Shown in pieces: positions 18,828-32,162 of a DNA stretch of 64,000 bases (its first letter is position 1; each line of letters starts with the position of its first letter). Under the pieces are notes generated by a model. It saw only the letters and a program-made list of their open reading frames with translations. It ran no database searches and was not told the origin of the DNA. The DNA comes from Ectopseudomonas chengduensis (GTDB lineage: Bacteria; Pseudomonadota; Gammaproteobacteria; Pseudomonadales; Pseudomonadaceae): assembly GCF_900102635.1 (NCBI RefSeq), contig NZ_FMZQ01000018.1, positions 21,646-85,645 of the forward strand, given 5' to 3'. A program made the position numbers and the translations under genes.

Positions 18828-19673
18828 TCAGGCAGTCTCGATCGGCGGAAAACTCTTGATCAGGTCATCCAGCTGCTTGAGCTGAGTGAGGAACGGCTCC
18901 AGCTTGTTCAGGCGCAGGGCGCATGGACCGTCGCACTTGGCGTTTTCCGGATCCGGATGGGCTTCGAGGAACAGGCCTGCCAGGCCCTGGCTCATGCCGG
19001 CTTTGGCCAGATCGGTAACCTGGGCGCGGCGACCGCCAGCAGAGTCAGCGCGGCCACCCGGCATCTGCAGAGCGTGGGTCACGTCGAAAAACACCGGGTA
19101 CTCGAACTGCTTCATGATGCCGAAGCCGAGCATGTCCACCACCAGGTTGTTGTAACCGAAGGAGCTGCCGCGCTCGCAAAGGATCAACTGATCATTACCA
19201 GCCTCTTCACACTTGGTGAGGATGTGCTTCATTTCCTGCGGAGCGAGGAACTGCGCCTTCTTGATGTTGATCACCGCGCCGGTTTTGGCCATGGCCACCA
19301 CCAGATCGGTCTGCCGCGAGAGGAAGGCCGGCAACTGGATGATGTCGCACACCTCGGCCACTGCAGCCGCCTGGTGCGGTTCGTGAACGTCGGTGATCAC
19401 CGGCACGCCGAAGGTCTTCTTCACTTCCTCGAAGATCTTCATGCCCTCTTCCAGGCCCGGGCCGCGGAAGGAGGTGATGGAAGAGCGATTGGCCTTGTCG
19501 AAGCTGGCCTTGAACACGTAGGGGATGCCGAGCTTCTCGGTCACCCGCACGTATTCCTCGCAAGCCTGCATGGCCAGGTCGCGCGACTCGAGCACGTTAA
19601 TGCCACCGAACAGCACGAACGGCTTGTCGTTGGCGATCTCGATGCCGCGAACCTTGATGATCTTCTGTGCCAT
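18828..19673 (-). CDS. kdsA: 3-deoxy-8-phosphooctulonate synthase (KDO-8-P synthase)
   Basis: KdsA condenses arabinose 5-phosphate with PEP to make the KDO precursor of lipopolysaccharide. The 281-residue protein has FVLFGGINVLESRDLAMQAC, FKASFDKANRSSITSFRGPG, VITDVHEPHQA and PVFFDVTHALQMPGG. It starts 3 bases after the pyrG stop, so the two are co-transcribed. Confidence 0.97.
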   Translation of the reverse strand: MAQKIIKVRGIEIANDKPFVLFGGINVLESRDLAMQACEEYVRVTEKLGIPYVFKASFDKANRSSITSFRGPGLEEGMKIFEEVKKTFGVPVITDVHEPHQAAAVAEVCDIIQLPAFLSRQTDLVVAMAKTGAVINIKKAQFLAPQEMKHILTKCEEAGNDQLILCERGSSFGYNNLVVDMLGFGIMKQFEYPVFFDVTHALQMPGGRADSAGGRRAQVTDLAKAGMSQGLAGLFLEAHPDPENAKCDGPCALRLNKLEPFLTQLKQLDDLIKSFPPIETA

Positions 19674-19676
19674 GCG

Positions 19677-21308
19677 TTAAGCCTTCTTCGCTTTCTGCGC
19701 CAGAGCGGCGTTGACGAAACCGCTGAACAGCGGGTGACCGTCACGCGGCGTTGAAGTGAATTCCGGGTGGAACTGGCAAGCGACGAACCACGGATGATCC
19801 GGCGCCTCGACCACTTCCACCAGCGCGCCGTCGCCGGAACGACCGGTGACCTTCAGGCCAGCCTCGGTCAGTTTCGGCAGCAGGTTGTTGTTCACCTCGT
19901 AACGGTGACGGTGACGCTCGACGATCACGTCCTTGCCGTAGCAGTCATGCACCAGCGAACCGGCCTGCAGCTGGCAATCCTGCGCCCCCAGGCGCATGGT
20001 GCCGCCCAGATCGGAGCTCTCGCTACGCTGCTCGACGCTGCCTGCGGCATCCTGCCACTCGGTAATCAGACCCACTACCGGGTGAGCGCTGGCCATGTCG
20101 AATTCGGAAGAGTTGGCGTCGGTCCAGCCCACCACATTGCGGGCGTACTCGATCACTGCCACCTGCATGCCGAGACAGATACCCAGGTAAGGGATCTTGT
20201 TCTCGCGGGCGTACTGCACGGTCTTGATCTTGCCTTCCACGCCACGCAGACCGAAGCCGCCCGGCACTAGGATGGCATCGACACCTTCGAGCAGCGCGGT
20301 GCCCTGGTTCTCGATGTCTTCGGAGTCGATATAACGCAGGTTGACCTTGGTACGGTTCTGGATGCCGGCATGGCTCATCGCTTCGATCAGCGACTTGTAC
20401 GCATCGAGCAGCTCCATGTACTTGCCGACCATGGCGATGGTGACTTCTTTTTCCGGGTTGAGCTTGGCATCGACCACGCGATCCCACTCGGAAAGATCGG
20501 CGCCGCCACACTCCAGGCCGAAACGCTCGACGACGAAGTCGTCCAGACCCTGGGCATGCAGCACACCCGGAATCTTGTAGATGGTGTCGACGTCTTCCAG
20601 GCTGATCACCGCACGCTCTTCGACGTTGGTGAACAGGGCGATCTTGCGCCGCGAGGACACATCGATCGGATGGTCGGAACGGCACACCAGCACGTCCGGC
20701 TGCAGGCCGATGGAGCGCAGCTCCTTGACCGAATGCTGGGTCGGCTTGGTCTTGGTCTCGCCGGCGGTGGCGATATACGGCACCAGAGTCAGGTGCATCA
20801 GCATGGCGCGCTTGGCGCCCACTTCCACACGCAGTTGGCGAATGGCTTCGAGGAACGGCTGCGACTCGATATCGCCGACGGTGCCACCAATTTCCACCAG
20901 GGCCACGTCGGCATCGCCGGCACCCTTGATGATGCGACGCTTGATCTCGTCGGTGATGTGCGGAATGACCTGAATGGTCGCGCCCAGGTAATCACCACGG
21001 CGCTCCTTGCGCAGCACATCTTCGTACACCCGACCGGTGGTGAAGTTGTTGCTCTTGCTCATCGTGGTACGGATGAAGCGCTCGTAGTGGCCCAGGTCGA
21101 GGTCGGTCTCGGCGCCGTCGTGGGTGACGAACACCTCACCGTGCTGGAACGGGCTCATGGTGCCCGGATCGACGTTGATGTAAGGGTCCAGCTTGAGCAT
21201 GGTGACCTTCAGGCCCCGCGCCTCCAGGATGGCCGCCAGTGAAGCCGAGGCGATGCCTTTCCCCAATGAAGAAACAACACCACCCGTGACGAAGATGTAG
21301 CGCGTCAT
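19677..21308 (-). CDS. pyrG: CTP synthase
   Basis: PyrG aminates UTP to CTP using glutamine and ATP. The 543-residue protein has the synthetase domain start TRYIFVTGGVVSSLGKGIAS and a C-terminal class I glutamine amidotransferase domain with the nucleophile motif YLGICLGMQVAVIEYARNV and the His-Glu pair in CQFHPEFTSTP. It begins the pyrG–kdsA pair. Confidence 0.98.
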   Translation of the reverse strand: MTRYIFVTGGVVSSLGKGIASASLAAILEARGLKVTMLKLDPYINVDPGTMSPFQHGEVFVTHDGAETDLDLGHYERFIRTTMSKSNNFTTGRVYEDVLRKERRGDYLGATIQVIPHITDEIKRRIIKGAGDADVALVEIGGTVGDIESQPFLEAIRQLRVEVGAKRAMLMHLTLVPYIATAGETKTKPTQHSVKELRSIGLQPDVLVCRSDHPIDVSSRRKIALFTNVEERAVISLEDVDTIYKIPGVLHAQGLDDFVVERFGLECGGADLSEWDRVVDAKLNPEKEVTIAMVGKYMELLDAYKSLIEAMSHAGIQNRTKVNLRYIDSEDIENQGTALLEGVDAILVPGGFGLRGVEGKIKTVQYARENKIPYLGICLGMQVAVIEYARNVVGWTDANSSEFDMASAHPVVGLITEWQDAAGSVEQRSESSDLGGTMRLGAQDCQLQAGSLVHDCYGKDVIVERHRHRYEVNNNLLPKLTEAGLKVTGRSGDGALVEVVEAPDHPWFVACQFHPEFTSTPRDGHPLFSGFVNAALAQKAKKA

Positions 21309-21459
21309 GAAAAACCCTAGAAGTCTGCGTTTAAGCGGTCAGTGCCGCCGGGGAAAGCGAAGGAGCGCCATCAGTACGAACAATGGCAAGCTCGCCAAGC
21401 TCCCTGAGGGAGTCGGCAAAAGCTGTAGTAAGACGGGAGCGTAGTCTACCGGAAAGGCC

Positions 21460-22785
21460 TTACCAGCTCAAACCTTGCGCGCCGATCGGCGGCGACCAGT
21501 GCAGACGCACCCCGCTGGCCTGGATTTCTGACGACTGCGACAGGTTCGCCACCGCCATCAGCTCATCACCAGCGAACAGCAGGGGTAGCCGTGGGCGCAC
21601 GAATGCCGGCACGCGCAGTTCGTTGAGCAGACGCTTGAGATCGCGCCTGCCACGCCCCGGCAACTGCAGCGACTCACCGCCCTGGCGGTAACGCAAATGC
21701 CAGCGACCTTGCGGCAACTTGCCCTGTAGATGCACATGACCATTGTCGGGAAGTTCGACCGATTCGGAAAACGAGTCGCAGGCTAGATCGAGTGGATCGA
21801 GCGGCCGCAGCCACTCGCCACTGAGCCACCAAAGCCGACCATCGGCACGGTGCAACTCGCCATCGGTCAGCTTCCAGATAGGCGCCGCATCCGTGGCGGC
21901 ATCACGCAGGTCACACCAGCCGGCCCAGTGGTCGCTATCGGGCAGGCGCGTCAGCGGCGCCAGCCAGTGGCGCAGCAGATTACGCTGACGTGCATTGCTC
22001 AGAGCGCTCACTGCCGACAGGTCCAGAGACGGTAGAGTCAGCCAGGGGCATGCCGAAACGCCATGAACAGTCGCCAGGTCCATCTCGGCCAGCTCACCCA
22101 GCAATTGCTGAGCTTCGCCCAGATACCTGGCGCTACGCGCGATATTTGCCGTGACCTGCGGCCAGCGCTCGGCCAGCAGCGGCAACACCCGCCTGCGCAG
22201 GAAATTGCGACTGAAACGTTCGTCGGCATTGCTCGGGTCCTCGATCCAGGCAAGGCCATGACTCTGCGCATATTCACGCAACTCAGCTCGAGAGCTGTCG
22301 AGCAACGGCCGAAACAGACCGCCCCGCCCCAACGGCCGACTGGCCGGCATAGCCGCCAGCCCACGCACGCCGGCACCGCGCAACAGACGAAACAGCAGCG
22401 TTTCGGCTTGATCGTCGCGATGCTGGGCACTTAGCAACACTTCGCCCGGTCTCAGCCGCTCGCAGAAAGCTTGGTAACGCGCGCTTCGTGCAGCCTGTTC
22501 AAGGCTGGCACCTGGCGTGACCTGAACCCTGACGACTTCGAGAGCAATGCCCAACTGCTCGCAGACACGTGCGCAATGTTCCGGCCAGGCGTCGCCGGCC
22601 GACTGCAGCCCATGATGGACATGAATGGCGTAAAGCGGCGGCAGCTCCTCGTGCCGCGCCCAGTCGGCGAGCAGATGCAGCAGCACACTGGAATCCAGGC
22701 CACCGGAGAAGGCAATACGCCAGGCAGGGGCCGCACGCCAGGGCTGCAGGGCCTGGCGCAGGCGAAGTTCGAGAGCAGTCATCAT
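21460..22785 (-). CDS. tilS: tRNA(Ile)-lysidine synthetase
   Basis: TilS attaches lysine to C34 of the AUA-reading tRNA-Ile. The 441-residue protein has the P-loop WRIAFSGGLDSSVLLHLLAD, AQHRDDQAETLLFRLLRGAG, a middle substrate-binding domain, and the C-terminal PGRGRRDLKRLLNELRVPAF. Two adjacent ATG codons (22785, 22782) are possible starts. It lies between accA and pyrG, the normal position. Confidence 0.95.
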   Translation of the reverse strand: MMTALELRLRQALQPWRAAPAWRIAFSGGLDSSVLLHLLADWARHEELPPLYAIHVHHGLQSAGDAWPEHCARVCEQLGIALEVVRVQVTPGASLEQAARSARYQAFCERLRPGEVLLSAQHRDDQAETLLFRLLRGAGVRGLAAMPASRPLGRGGLFRPLLDSSRAELREYAQSHGLAWIEDPSNADERFSRNFLRRRVLPLLAERWPQVTANIARSARYLGEAQQLLGELAEMDLATVHGVSACPWLTLPSLDLSAVSALSNARQRNLLRHWLAPLTRLPDSDHWAGWCDLRDAATDAAPIWKLTDGELHRADGRLWWLSGEWLRPLDPLDLACDSFSESVELPDNGHVHLQGKLPQGRWHLRYRQGGESLQLPGRGRRDLKRLLNELRVPAFVRPRLPLLFAGDELMAVANLSQSSEIQASGVRLHWSPPIGAQGLSW

Positions 22786-22797
22786 TCAAGCTTAAAC

Positions 22798-22824
22798 AAC
22801 AACGGGCCCGAAGGCCCGTTGATA
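22798..22824 (-). terminator. Rho-independent terminator of accA
   Basis: On the minus strand AACGGGCC-TTCG-GGCCCGTT followed by GTTGTTTAA lies 17 bases after the accA stop. The loop is a stable TTCG. Confidence 0.8.
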
Positions 22825-22840
22825 TATGCGTAGAAAAGAC

Positions 22841-23791
22841 TCAGGCGATGCCGTAGCTCATCAGACGGTCATAACGACGCTTGAGCAGCGTCTCGGTGTC
22901 ATGCTTCTGCAGGCTGGCCAGTTGCTTGGTCAGCTCCTGGCGGATCGACTCGGAAGCCGCCGCCGGGTCGCGGTGCGCGCCGCCCAGTGGCTCGGCGATG
23001 ACCTGATCGACGATGCCCAGATCCTTCAGGCGCTCGGCGGTGATGCCCATGGCCTCGGCAGCGTCCGGCGCCTTCTCGGCAGTACGCCAGAGAATCGAGG
23101 CGCAGCCTTCCGGCGAGATCACCGAATAGGTGGAGTACTGCAGCATGTTCAGCTGGTCGCAGACACCGATAGCCAGTGCACCACCGGAACCACCTTCACC
23201 GATGACGGTGGCGATGATCGGGGTTTTCAGGCGCGCCATCACGCGCAGGTTCCAGGCAATTGCCTCGCTCTGGCCGCGCTCCTCGGCATCGATACCTGGG
23301 TAGGCACCGGGGGTGTCGATGAAGGTGAGAATCGGCATCTTGAAGCGTTCGGCCATTTCCATCAGGCGGCAGGCCTTGCGGTAGCCTTCCGGGCGCGGCA
23401 TGCCAAAATTGCGGCGCACCTTCTCGCGCACCTCACGGCCTTTCTGGTGGCCGATGATCATCACCGGCTGGTCGCCCAGACGGGCAATGCCACCGACGAT
23501 AGCGGCGTCGTCGGAGAAATGACGATCACCATGCAGTTCGTCGAACTCGGTGAAGATGTGCTGGATGTAATCCAGGGTATACGGGCGGCGCGGATGGCGT
23601 GCCAACTGGGCGATCTGCCAACTGGTCAGGTTGCCGAAGATGCTTTCGGTCAGGGTGCTGCTCTTGTCCTGCAGGCGGGCAATCTCATCGCCGATATTCA
23701 GCGAGTTGTCGTTACCAACCAGGCGTAGCTCTTCGATCTTGGCTTGCAGGTCGGCGATCGGCTGTTCGAAATCGAGGAAATTCGGGTTCAT
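22841..23791 (-). CDS. accA: Acetyl-CoA carboxylase carboxyltransferase subunit alpha
   Basis: AccA with AccD transfers carboxyl from biotin to acetyl-CoA to give malonyl-CoA. The ATG at 23791 gives MNPNFLDFEQPIADLQAKIE and a 316-residue protein with PRRPYTLDYIQ, GDRHFSDDAAIVGGIARL, FIDTPGAYPGIDAEERGQSE and GEGGSGGALAIGV. An ATG two codons earlier is possible. It lies downstream of dnaE, as in many gamma-proteobacteria. Confidence 0.97.
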   Translation of the reverse strand: MNPNFLDFEQPIADLQAKIEELRLVGNDNSLNIGDEIARLQDKSSTLTESIFGNLTSWQIAQLARHPRRPYTLDYIQHIFTEFDELHGDRHFSDDAAIVGGIARLGDQPVMIIGHQKGREVREKVRRNFGMPRPEGYRKACRLMEMAERFKMPILTFIDTPGAYPGIDAEERGQSEAIAWNLRVMARLKTPIIATVIGEGGSGGALAIGVCDQLNMLQYSTYSVISPEGCASILWRTAEKAPDAAEAMGITAERLKDLGIVDQVIAEPLGGAHRDPAAASESIRQELTKQLASLQKHDTETLLKRRYDRLMSYGIA

Positions 23792-23905
23792 AGTCATCCG
23801 TCTTGCGTCGACGGCCAAGTGGCCGGGGAGCTGTATCCATTAGGCGCCCTACCTTAAGGGATAGGACGCAGCGGGTCGACACCCGCAGGTGTCGATGCCA
23901 ACACA

Positions 23906-23922
23906 AAGGGGTATTTTCCCCT
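23906..23922 (-). terminator. Possible weak terminator after dnaE
   Basis: A short AGGGGAAAATACCCCT hairpin lies 7 bases after the dnaE stop on the minus strand, followed by TTGTGTTGG. The T run is weak. Confidence 0.35.
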
Positions 23923-23928
23923 CTTGCG

Positions 23929-27459
<3,531 letters not shown>

Positions 27460-27530
27460 GGGCGGCCTTGCAGGTGAAAACGACAAAGCGCGGATTGTAG
27501 CCTAAGCGGGTCTGGCTGAGGGCCAGAGGT

Positions 27531-28157
27531 TCAGACTGTAGCGGCGATACAATCGACAGCTACAGGCTCGAGCAATGCGCGCACCGGTGCGAAGGAACGC
27601 CGATGAATAGGCGTCGGCCCCAGGCGCTGCAGGGCTTCTAGGTGAACGGGCGTGGGATAGCCCTTGTGGCCAGCGATGCCGTAACCAGGATAGAGACGAT
27701 CCATCTCGACCATCTCGCGGTCGCGACTGACCTTGGCCAGGATCGAAGCCGCGGCAATTGCCGGCACCCGGCTATCGCCCTTGACCACCGGCGCACTCAG
27801 CACCGCCAGCTTTGGACAGCGATTGCCGTCGATCAATGCCAGTCTGGGTGTCACGCTCAGCCCTTCGACGGCGCGCTGCATGGCCAGCATGGTGGCATGC
27901 AGGATATTCAACCGATCGATCTCCTCCACCTCGGCGCGGGCGATGCACCAGGCCAGGGCCTTTTCGCGAATCTCGTCGAACAGCGCTTCACGACGCGCCT
28001 CGGAGAGTTTCTTCGAGTCGTTCAGGCCGATGATCGGCCGCGCCGGATCGAGGATCACCGCAGCCGTGACCACGGCACCGCAGAGCGGGCCACGGCCAAC
28101 TTCGTCAACACCGGCCACCAGTTCTTCGACCAGGGTAAAATCGAGGCCCAGCTGCAT
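27531..28157 (-). CDS. rnhB: Ribonuclease HII
   Basis: RnhB removes RNA from RNA-DNA hybrids and single ribonucleotides. The 208-residue protein has the active-site motif VAGVDEVGRGPLCGAVVTAA, DSKKLSEARREALF and SILAKVSRDREM. Its start abuts the lpxB stop, ending the lpx operon. Confidence 0.96.
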   Translation of the reverse strand: MQLGLDFTLVEELVAGVDEVGRGPLCGAVVTAAVILDPARPIIGLNDSKKLSEARREALFDEIREKALAWCIARAEVEEIDRLNILHATMLAMQRAVEGLSVTPRLALIDGNRCPKLAVLSAPVVKGDSRVPAIAAASILAKVSRDREMVEMDRLYPGYGIAGHKGYPTPVHLEALQRLGPTPIHRRSFAPVRALLEPVAVDCIAATV

Positions 28158-29290
28158 CAGCCACGCCCCGCCAGTTTCAACACCGCGTCAGCCGCCGATA
28201 CCGAGGCATCACGGCGCAGCGCGCGATGGATCACGTCGAAGCCCTCGGTCTGCACTTGCCCACCGTCGATCAACGGCGCCACGGCCTGGGCCAGAGCCTC
28301 TGGCGTCGCTGCATCCTGAATCAGCTCAGGCACCAGCAGACGCTCGGCCAGCAGGTTAGGCAACGAGATATAGGGGCTCTTCACCAGACGCTTGAGGATG
28401 CGATAGGTCAGCGGCGCTACGCGGTACGCCACCACCATCGGCCGCTTGTACAACAGCGCTTCCAGGGTCGCGGTACCCGAAGCGATCAACACCGCATCGC
28501 AGGCAGCCAACGCCTCGTGGGAGCGGCCATTGAGCAGCGTCAGCGGCAAATCACGCCCGGCCAGCATCTGTTCCAGCTGCACGCGACGCTCGGGTGTGGC
28601 GCAAGGCAGCAGGAAACGAATGCCAGGGCGCAGTGCACGCAGACGAATCGCCGCATCGAGAAACAGCTCACCGAGACGCGCGACTTCACCACCGCGACTG
28701 CCGGGCATCAGGGCCACCACGGGCTCATCCTGCGGCAGATCCAGCGCCTCGCGCGCAGCAGCACGATCAGCTTGCTGCGGAATCGCATCGGCCAGCGGAT
28801 GACCAACGAAGCGCACCGGCACCTGATGCTCATCGTAGAACTGCGCCTCGAACGGGAACAGGGTCAGCATCAGGTCGCAGGCTTCGCGGATCTTCAGCAC
28901 CCGCTTCTGCCGCCAGGCCCAGACCGAGGGGCTGACGTAGTGCACTGTCTTGATGCCGGCACGGCGCAGCTTGAGCTCCAGGCCCAGGTTGAAATCGGGC
29001 GCATCGATACCGATGAAAACATCAGGTTGCGCGGCGATCAGATCGCGAGCCAGTTGCCGACGGCGCCCCAGTAACTCGAACAGACGGCCCAGTACCTCGA
29101 CCAGGCCCATCACGGCCAGGCGCTCCATCGGGAAATAGGATTTAAGGCCCTCGGCTTCCATGCGCGCACCGCCAACACCGATGAACTCGGCACCCGGATG
29201 GCGCTGCTTGATGGCCTGCATCAGGCCGGAACCGAGGATGTCACCGGACGCCTCACCGGCGACCAGTGCGACGCGAATAGGTCTGCTCAT
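28157..29290 (-). CDS. lpxB: Lipid-A-disaccharide synthase
   Basis: LpxB joins UDP-2,3-diacylglucosamine and lipid X to the lipid A disaccharide. The 377-residue GT19 enzyme has VALVAGEASGDILGSGLMQA, IGIDAPDFNLGLE, HYVSPSVWAWRQKRV and ALMPGSRGGEVARL. It lies 5 bases after lpxA. Confidence 0.97.
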   Translation of the reverse strand: MSRPIRVALVAGEASGDILGSGLMQAIKQRHPGAEFIGVGGARMEAEGLKSYFPMERLAVMGLVEVLGRLFELLGRRRQLARDLIAAQPDVFIGIDAPDFNLGLELKLRRAGIKTVHYVSPSVWAWRQKRVLKIREACDLMLTLFPFEAQFYDEHQVPVRFVGHPLADAIPQQADRAAAREALDLPQDEPVVALMPGSRGGEVARLGELFLDAAIRLRALRPGIRFLLPCATPERRVQLEQMLAGRDLPLTLLNGRSHEALAACDAVLIASGTATLEALLYKRPMVVAYRVAPLTYRILKRLVKSPYISLPNLLAERLLVPELIQDAATPEALAQAVAPLIDGGQVQTEGFDVIHRALRRDASVSAADAVLKLAGRG

Positions 29291-29295
29291 AGGTA

Positions 29296-30072
29296 TCAGC
29301 GCGTGATGCCGCGCGTGGAGGCCTGAATCGAATCACGGAAAATCGCCACTTCCGGGAACTGAGCAGCGGACTCGGCCAACTCGGCCAGCGCCTGCTCGAC
29401 GGTCAGCCCCTGGCGATAGACCAGCTTGTAGCCCTTGCGCAGGGCAGCGATGGCCTCAGCGGAGAAACCACGCCGGCGCATGCCCTCGAAGTTCATGCTG
29501 CGCGCCTCGGCCGGGTTACCGAACACGGTAACGAAAGCCGGAACATCCTTGCCAATCGCGGTGCCCATGCCCGAGAAGCTGTGTGCGCCAATGCGGCAGA
29601 ACTGATGCACCAGGGTATAACCGGACAGAATCGCCCAGTCATCGACCCAGACATGCCCAGCCAGTGCCGTGTTGTTGACCAGAATGCAATGATTGCCGAT
29701 CACACTGTCATGGCCGATATGGGCATAGGCCATGATCAGGTTATGGTTGCCAATGGTGGTTTCGCTGCGATCCTGCACGGTGCCACGGTGAATGGTGACA
29801 CCCTCACGAATCGTGTTGTGATCACCGATCACCAGGCGCGTCGCTTCGCCCTTGTATTTCAGGTCTGGCGTGTCTTCACCGACCGAAGAAAACTGGTAGA
29901 TGCGGTTGTGCTTGCCGATCACGGTCGGCCCCTTGAGCACGACGTGCGGGCCGATGACTGTACCCTCGCCGATTTCCACATCGGCCCCGACAATGCTCCA
30001 AGGGCCAACGACGACGTCGTCGGCCAATCTGGCACTGGGGTCGATGATCGCGCGGGGGTCAATCAAACTCAT
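29296..30072 (-). CDS. lpxA: UDP-N-acetylglucosamine acyltransferase
   Basis: The first enzyme of lipid A synthesis, transferring a 3-hydroxyacyl chain to UDP-GlcNAc. The 258-residue protein has many hexapeptide turns of the left-handed beta helix (SLIDPRAIIDPSARLADDVV, IGNHNLIMAYAHIGHDSVIG) with the catalytic His in AHIGHD, and a helical C-terminus. Its start overlaps the fabZ stop by 4 bases. Confidence 0.97.
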   Translation of the reverse strand: MSLIDPRAIIDPSARLADDVVVGPWSIVGADVEIGEGTVIGPHVVLKGPTVIGKHNRIYQFSSVGEDTPDLKYKGEATRLVIGDHNTIREGVTIHRGTVQDRSETTIGNHNLIMAYAHIGHDSVIGNHCILVNNTALAGHVWVDDWAILSGYTLVHQFCRIGAHSFSGMGTAIGKDVPAFVTVFGNPAEARSMNFEGMRRRGFSAEAIAALRKGYKLVYRQGLTVEQALAELAESAAQFPEVAIFRDSIQASTRGITR

Positions 30073-30509
30073 AGCTTGCGTTCCGCACAGATGATTTCAG
30101 CAGCGCAGACTTCCTTGCCATCGACGGTGGCGCGGCACTCGAATTTCCAGATGCTGCGACGATCGCTCAGGTATTTGGCTTCCAGCGTCAGTTGATCGCC
30201 CGGCAGCACCGGCGAACGGAAACGCAGTTTGTCGGAGCCGACGAAGTAATAGAGGGTGCCATCGGCCGGCTTCACGCCCATCATCTTGAAGCCGAGGATA
30301 CCGGCAGCCTGGGCCATGGCCTCGATGATCAGAACGCCCGGCATGATCGGGTGCTCGGGGAAGTGACCGTTGAAGAACGGCTCATTGATGCTGACATTCT
30401 TATAGGCGCGAATCTGCTTGCCTTCGACGTCCAGGTCCACCACGCGGTCCACCAGCAGGAACGGATAGCGGTGCGGCAAATATTCACGAATTTCGTTGAT
30501 GTCCATCAT
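30069..30509 (-). CDS. fabZ: 3-hydroxyacyl-[ACP] dehydratase FabZ
   Basis: FabZ dehydrates 3-hydroxyacyl-ACP in fatty acid elongation and draws on the same substrates as LpxA and LpxD. The 146-residue hot-dog protein has IREYLPHRYPFLLVDRVVDL and the catalytic-helix region HFPEHPIMPGVLIIEAMAQA. Confidence 0.97.
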   Translation of the reverse strand: MMDINEIREYLPHRYPFLLVDRVVDLDVEGKQIRAYKNVSINEPFFNGHFPEHPIMPGVLIIEAMAQAAGILGFKMMGVKPADGTLYYFVGSDKLRFRSPVLPGDQLTLEAKYLSDRRSIWKFECRATVDGKEVCAAEIICAERKL

Positions 30510-30529
30510 GTCCGGTTAAGCCTGTAAGA

Positions 30530-30559
30530 AAAGAAAAGAGCACGGCCACGCCGTGCTCA
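30530..30559 (-). terminator. Hairpin directly after lpxD (terminator or attenuator)
   Basis: GAGCACGGC-GTG-GCCGTGCTC followed by TTTTCTTTTCTT on the minus strand begins at the lpxD stop codon itself. It has full rho-independent form yet lies inside the skp–lpxD–fabZ–lpxA operon, so partial termination is likely. Confidence 0.75.
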
Positions 30560-31612
30560 GGCATCAGATGAGACGTTTGCCGTCTGGGTCACGGCGGCCA
30601 GCTGTTTTTCCAGCTCACGCAGTCGCTTGGCCATATCGTCCAACTGACGAATACGGGCTGCACTCTTCTTCCACTCACCCGCCGGTTGCATGGCAGTCCC
30701 TGAAGAATAGGCGCCCGGCTCGGTGATCGAACGAGTCACCATGGTCATACCGGTGACGAACACGTTGTCGCACACCTCGATATGGCCAACCATGCCCACA
30801 CCGCCGGCGATCATGCAGTTCTTGCCGATCTTGGTGCTGCCGGAAATACCGCAGCAGCCCGCCATGGCCGTGTTGTCACCGATCTGCACGTTGTGCGCGA
30901 TCATGATCTGGTTATCCAGCTTCACGCCATTACCGATCAGGGTATCGGACAGCGCACCGCGATCCACAGTGGTGTTGGCGCCGATCTCGACGTCATCACC
31001 GATGGTCACCCCACCGATCTGTGCGATCTTCTGCCAGACGCCCTTTTCGTTGGCGAAACCGAAGCCTTCGCCACCGATCACCGCGCCGGACTGGATCACT
31101 ACACGCTTGCCGATCTGCACATCGTGGTACAGCGTCACGCGCGGAGCCAGCCAACCACCCTCACCGATCACGCTACGCGCGCCCACCACGCAGTGCGCAC
31201 CGATGCTCACATCAGCACCGATGCGAGCACCGCTTTCGATGACCGCAAAGGCGCCGATACTGGCGCTCGGATCGACCTGAGCATCGCCTGCAACCTGCGC
31301 AGTGGCATGAATGCCGGGAGCCGCCTTGGGCTTGCGGTCGAACATATGCGAAAGCTGGGCATAGGCCAGATAAGGATTGGCAACGATCAAGGCATCGCCA
31401 GCATAGCCTTCAGCATCGGCTGCGGTGAGCAACACGGCACCGGCCTGGGTCTGCGCCAGAAACTTGCGGTACTGGGCATTGGCCAGGAAGCTCAATTGTT
31501 CGGGCCCGGCCTCCTGTAAGGTGGCCAGGCCCGTGATGACCTTAGCTTCGGCGCCACGCAAGGTGGCGCCCAGGCGCTCGGCCAGCTGGCCGAGGGTAAA
31601 TGTCGCAGTCAT
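30557..31612 (-). CDS. lpxD: UDP-3-O-(3-hydroxyacyl)glucosamine N-acyltransferase
   Basis: LpxD adds the second acyl chain in lipid A synthesis. The 351-residue protein has the N-terminal uridine-binding domain (FTLGQLAERLGATLRGAEAK), a hexapeptide-repeat beta helix with IAHNVQIGDNTAMAGCCGIS, and a C-terminal helix. It starts 2 bases after the skp stop. Confidence 0.97.
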   Translation of the reverse strand: MTATFTLGQLAERLGATLRGAEAKVITGLATLQEAGPEQLSFLANAQYRKFLAQTQAGAVLLTAADAEGYAGDALIVANPYLAYAQLSHMFDRKPKAAPGIHATAQVAGDAQVDPSASIGAFAVIESGARIGADVSIGAHCVVGARSVIGEGGWLAPRVTLYHDVQIGKRVVIQSGAVIGGEGFGFANEKGVWQKIAQIGGVTIGDDVEIGANTTVDRGALSDTLIGNGVKLDNQIMIAHNVQIGDNTAMAGCCGISGSTKIGKNCMIAGGVGMVGHIEVCDNVFVTGMTMVTRSITEPGAYSSGTAMQPAGEWKKSAARIRQLDDMAKRLRELEKQLAAVTQTANVSSDA

Positions 31613-31614
31613 GC

Positions 31615-32118
31615 TTAACGCATCTGATTCATGCGCTCGATGACCTGGCGAGTGATGTCGTACTGAGGTTTGACATCGATCACCGCACCGCGCTCGAGCA
31701 CCAGGTCGAAGTTACCGTTCTTGATCACTTCTTCGACGGCCTTGTCCAGGTTCGGCTTCAGCTTGCCCAGCATCTCGCGGTCAGCGATGGCCTTGGCTTC
31801 GTTCAGCTCCTTGGACTGGAACTGGAAGTCACGAGCCTTCTGCTTGAATTCAAGCTCGAGGCGCTCGCGTTCGGCCTGCTGCATCTTCTCGCCGTCCTTG
31901 ACCATACGATCCTGAATGCGCTTGGCGTCGCTTTCCAGGGTCTTGAGCTTGTTCAGCTGCGGGCCGAACTTCTTCTCGGCATCGACGGCGTAGCGCTTGG
32001 CTGCATCCGACTCGAGCAGCGCCATCTGATAGTTCAGCACGGCCACCTTCATCTCGGCGAACGCCGGAGTGGCGATCAGGGCGGCGGTGAACAGAACCAG
32101 TTGAGTCAACTTACGCAC
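31615..32118 (-). CDS. skp: Periplasmic chaperone Skp/OmpH
   Basis: Also called hlpA/ompH. The 167-residue protein has a signal peptide (RKLTQLVLFTAALIATPAFA) and a long charged coiled-coil centre (ERERLELEFKQKARDFQFQS) as in the tentacles of Skp, which holds unfolded outer-membrane proteins for BamA. The chosen start is the GTG at 32118, because AGGAG lies 6 bases upstream of it; the only alternative, a TTG at 32136, overlaps that ribosome-binding site. Confidence 0.92.
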   Translation of the reverse strand: MRKLTQLVLFTAALIATPAFAEMKVAVLNYQMALLESDAAKRYAVDAEKKFGPQLNKLKTLESDAKRIQDRMVKDGEKMQQAERERLELEFKQKARDFQFQSKELNEAKAIADREMLGKLKPNLDKAVEEVIKNGNFDLVLERGAVIDVKPQYDITRQVIERMNQMR

Positions 32119-32162
32119 AATGCACTCCTGCAACAAAACTGTTGGCTTTCTGTGAAACGAAC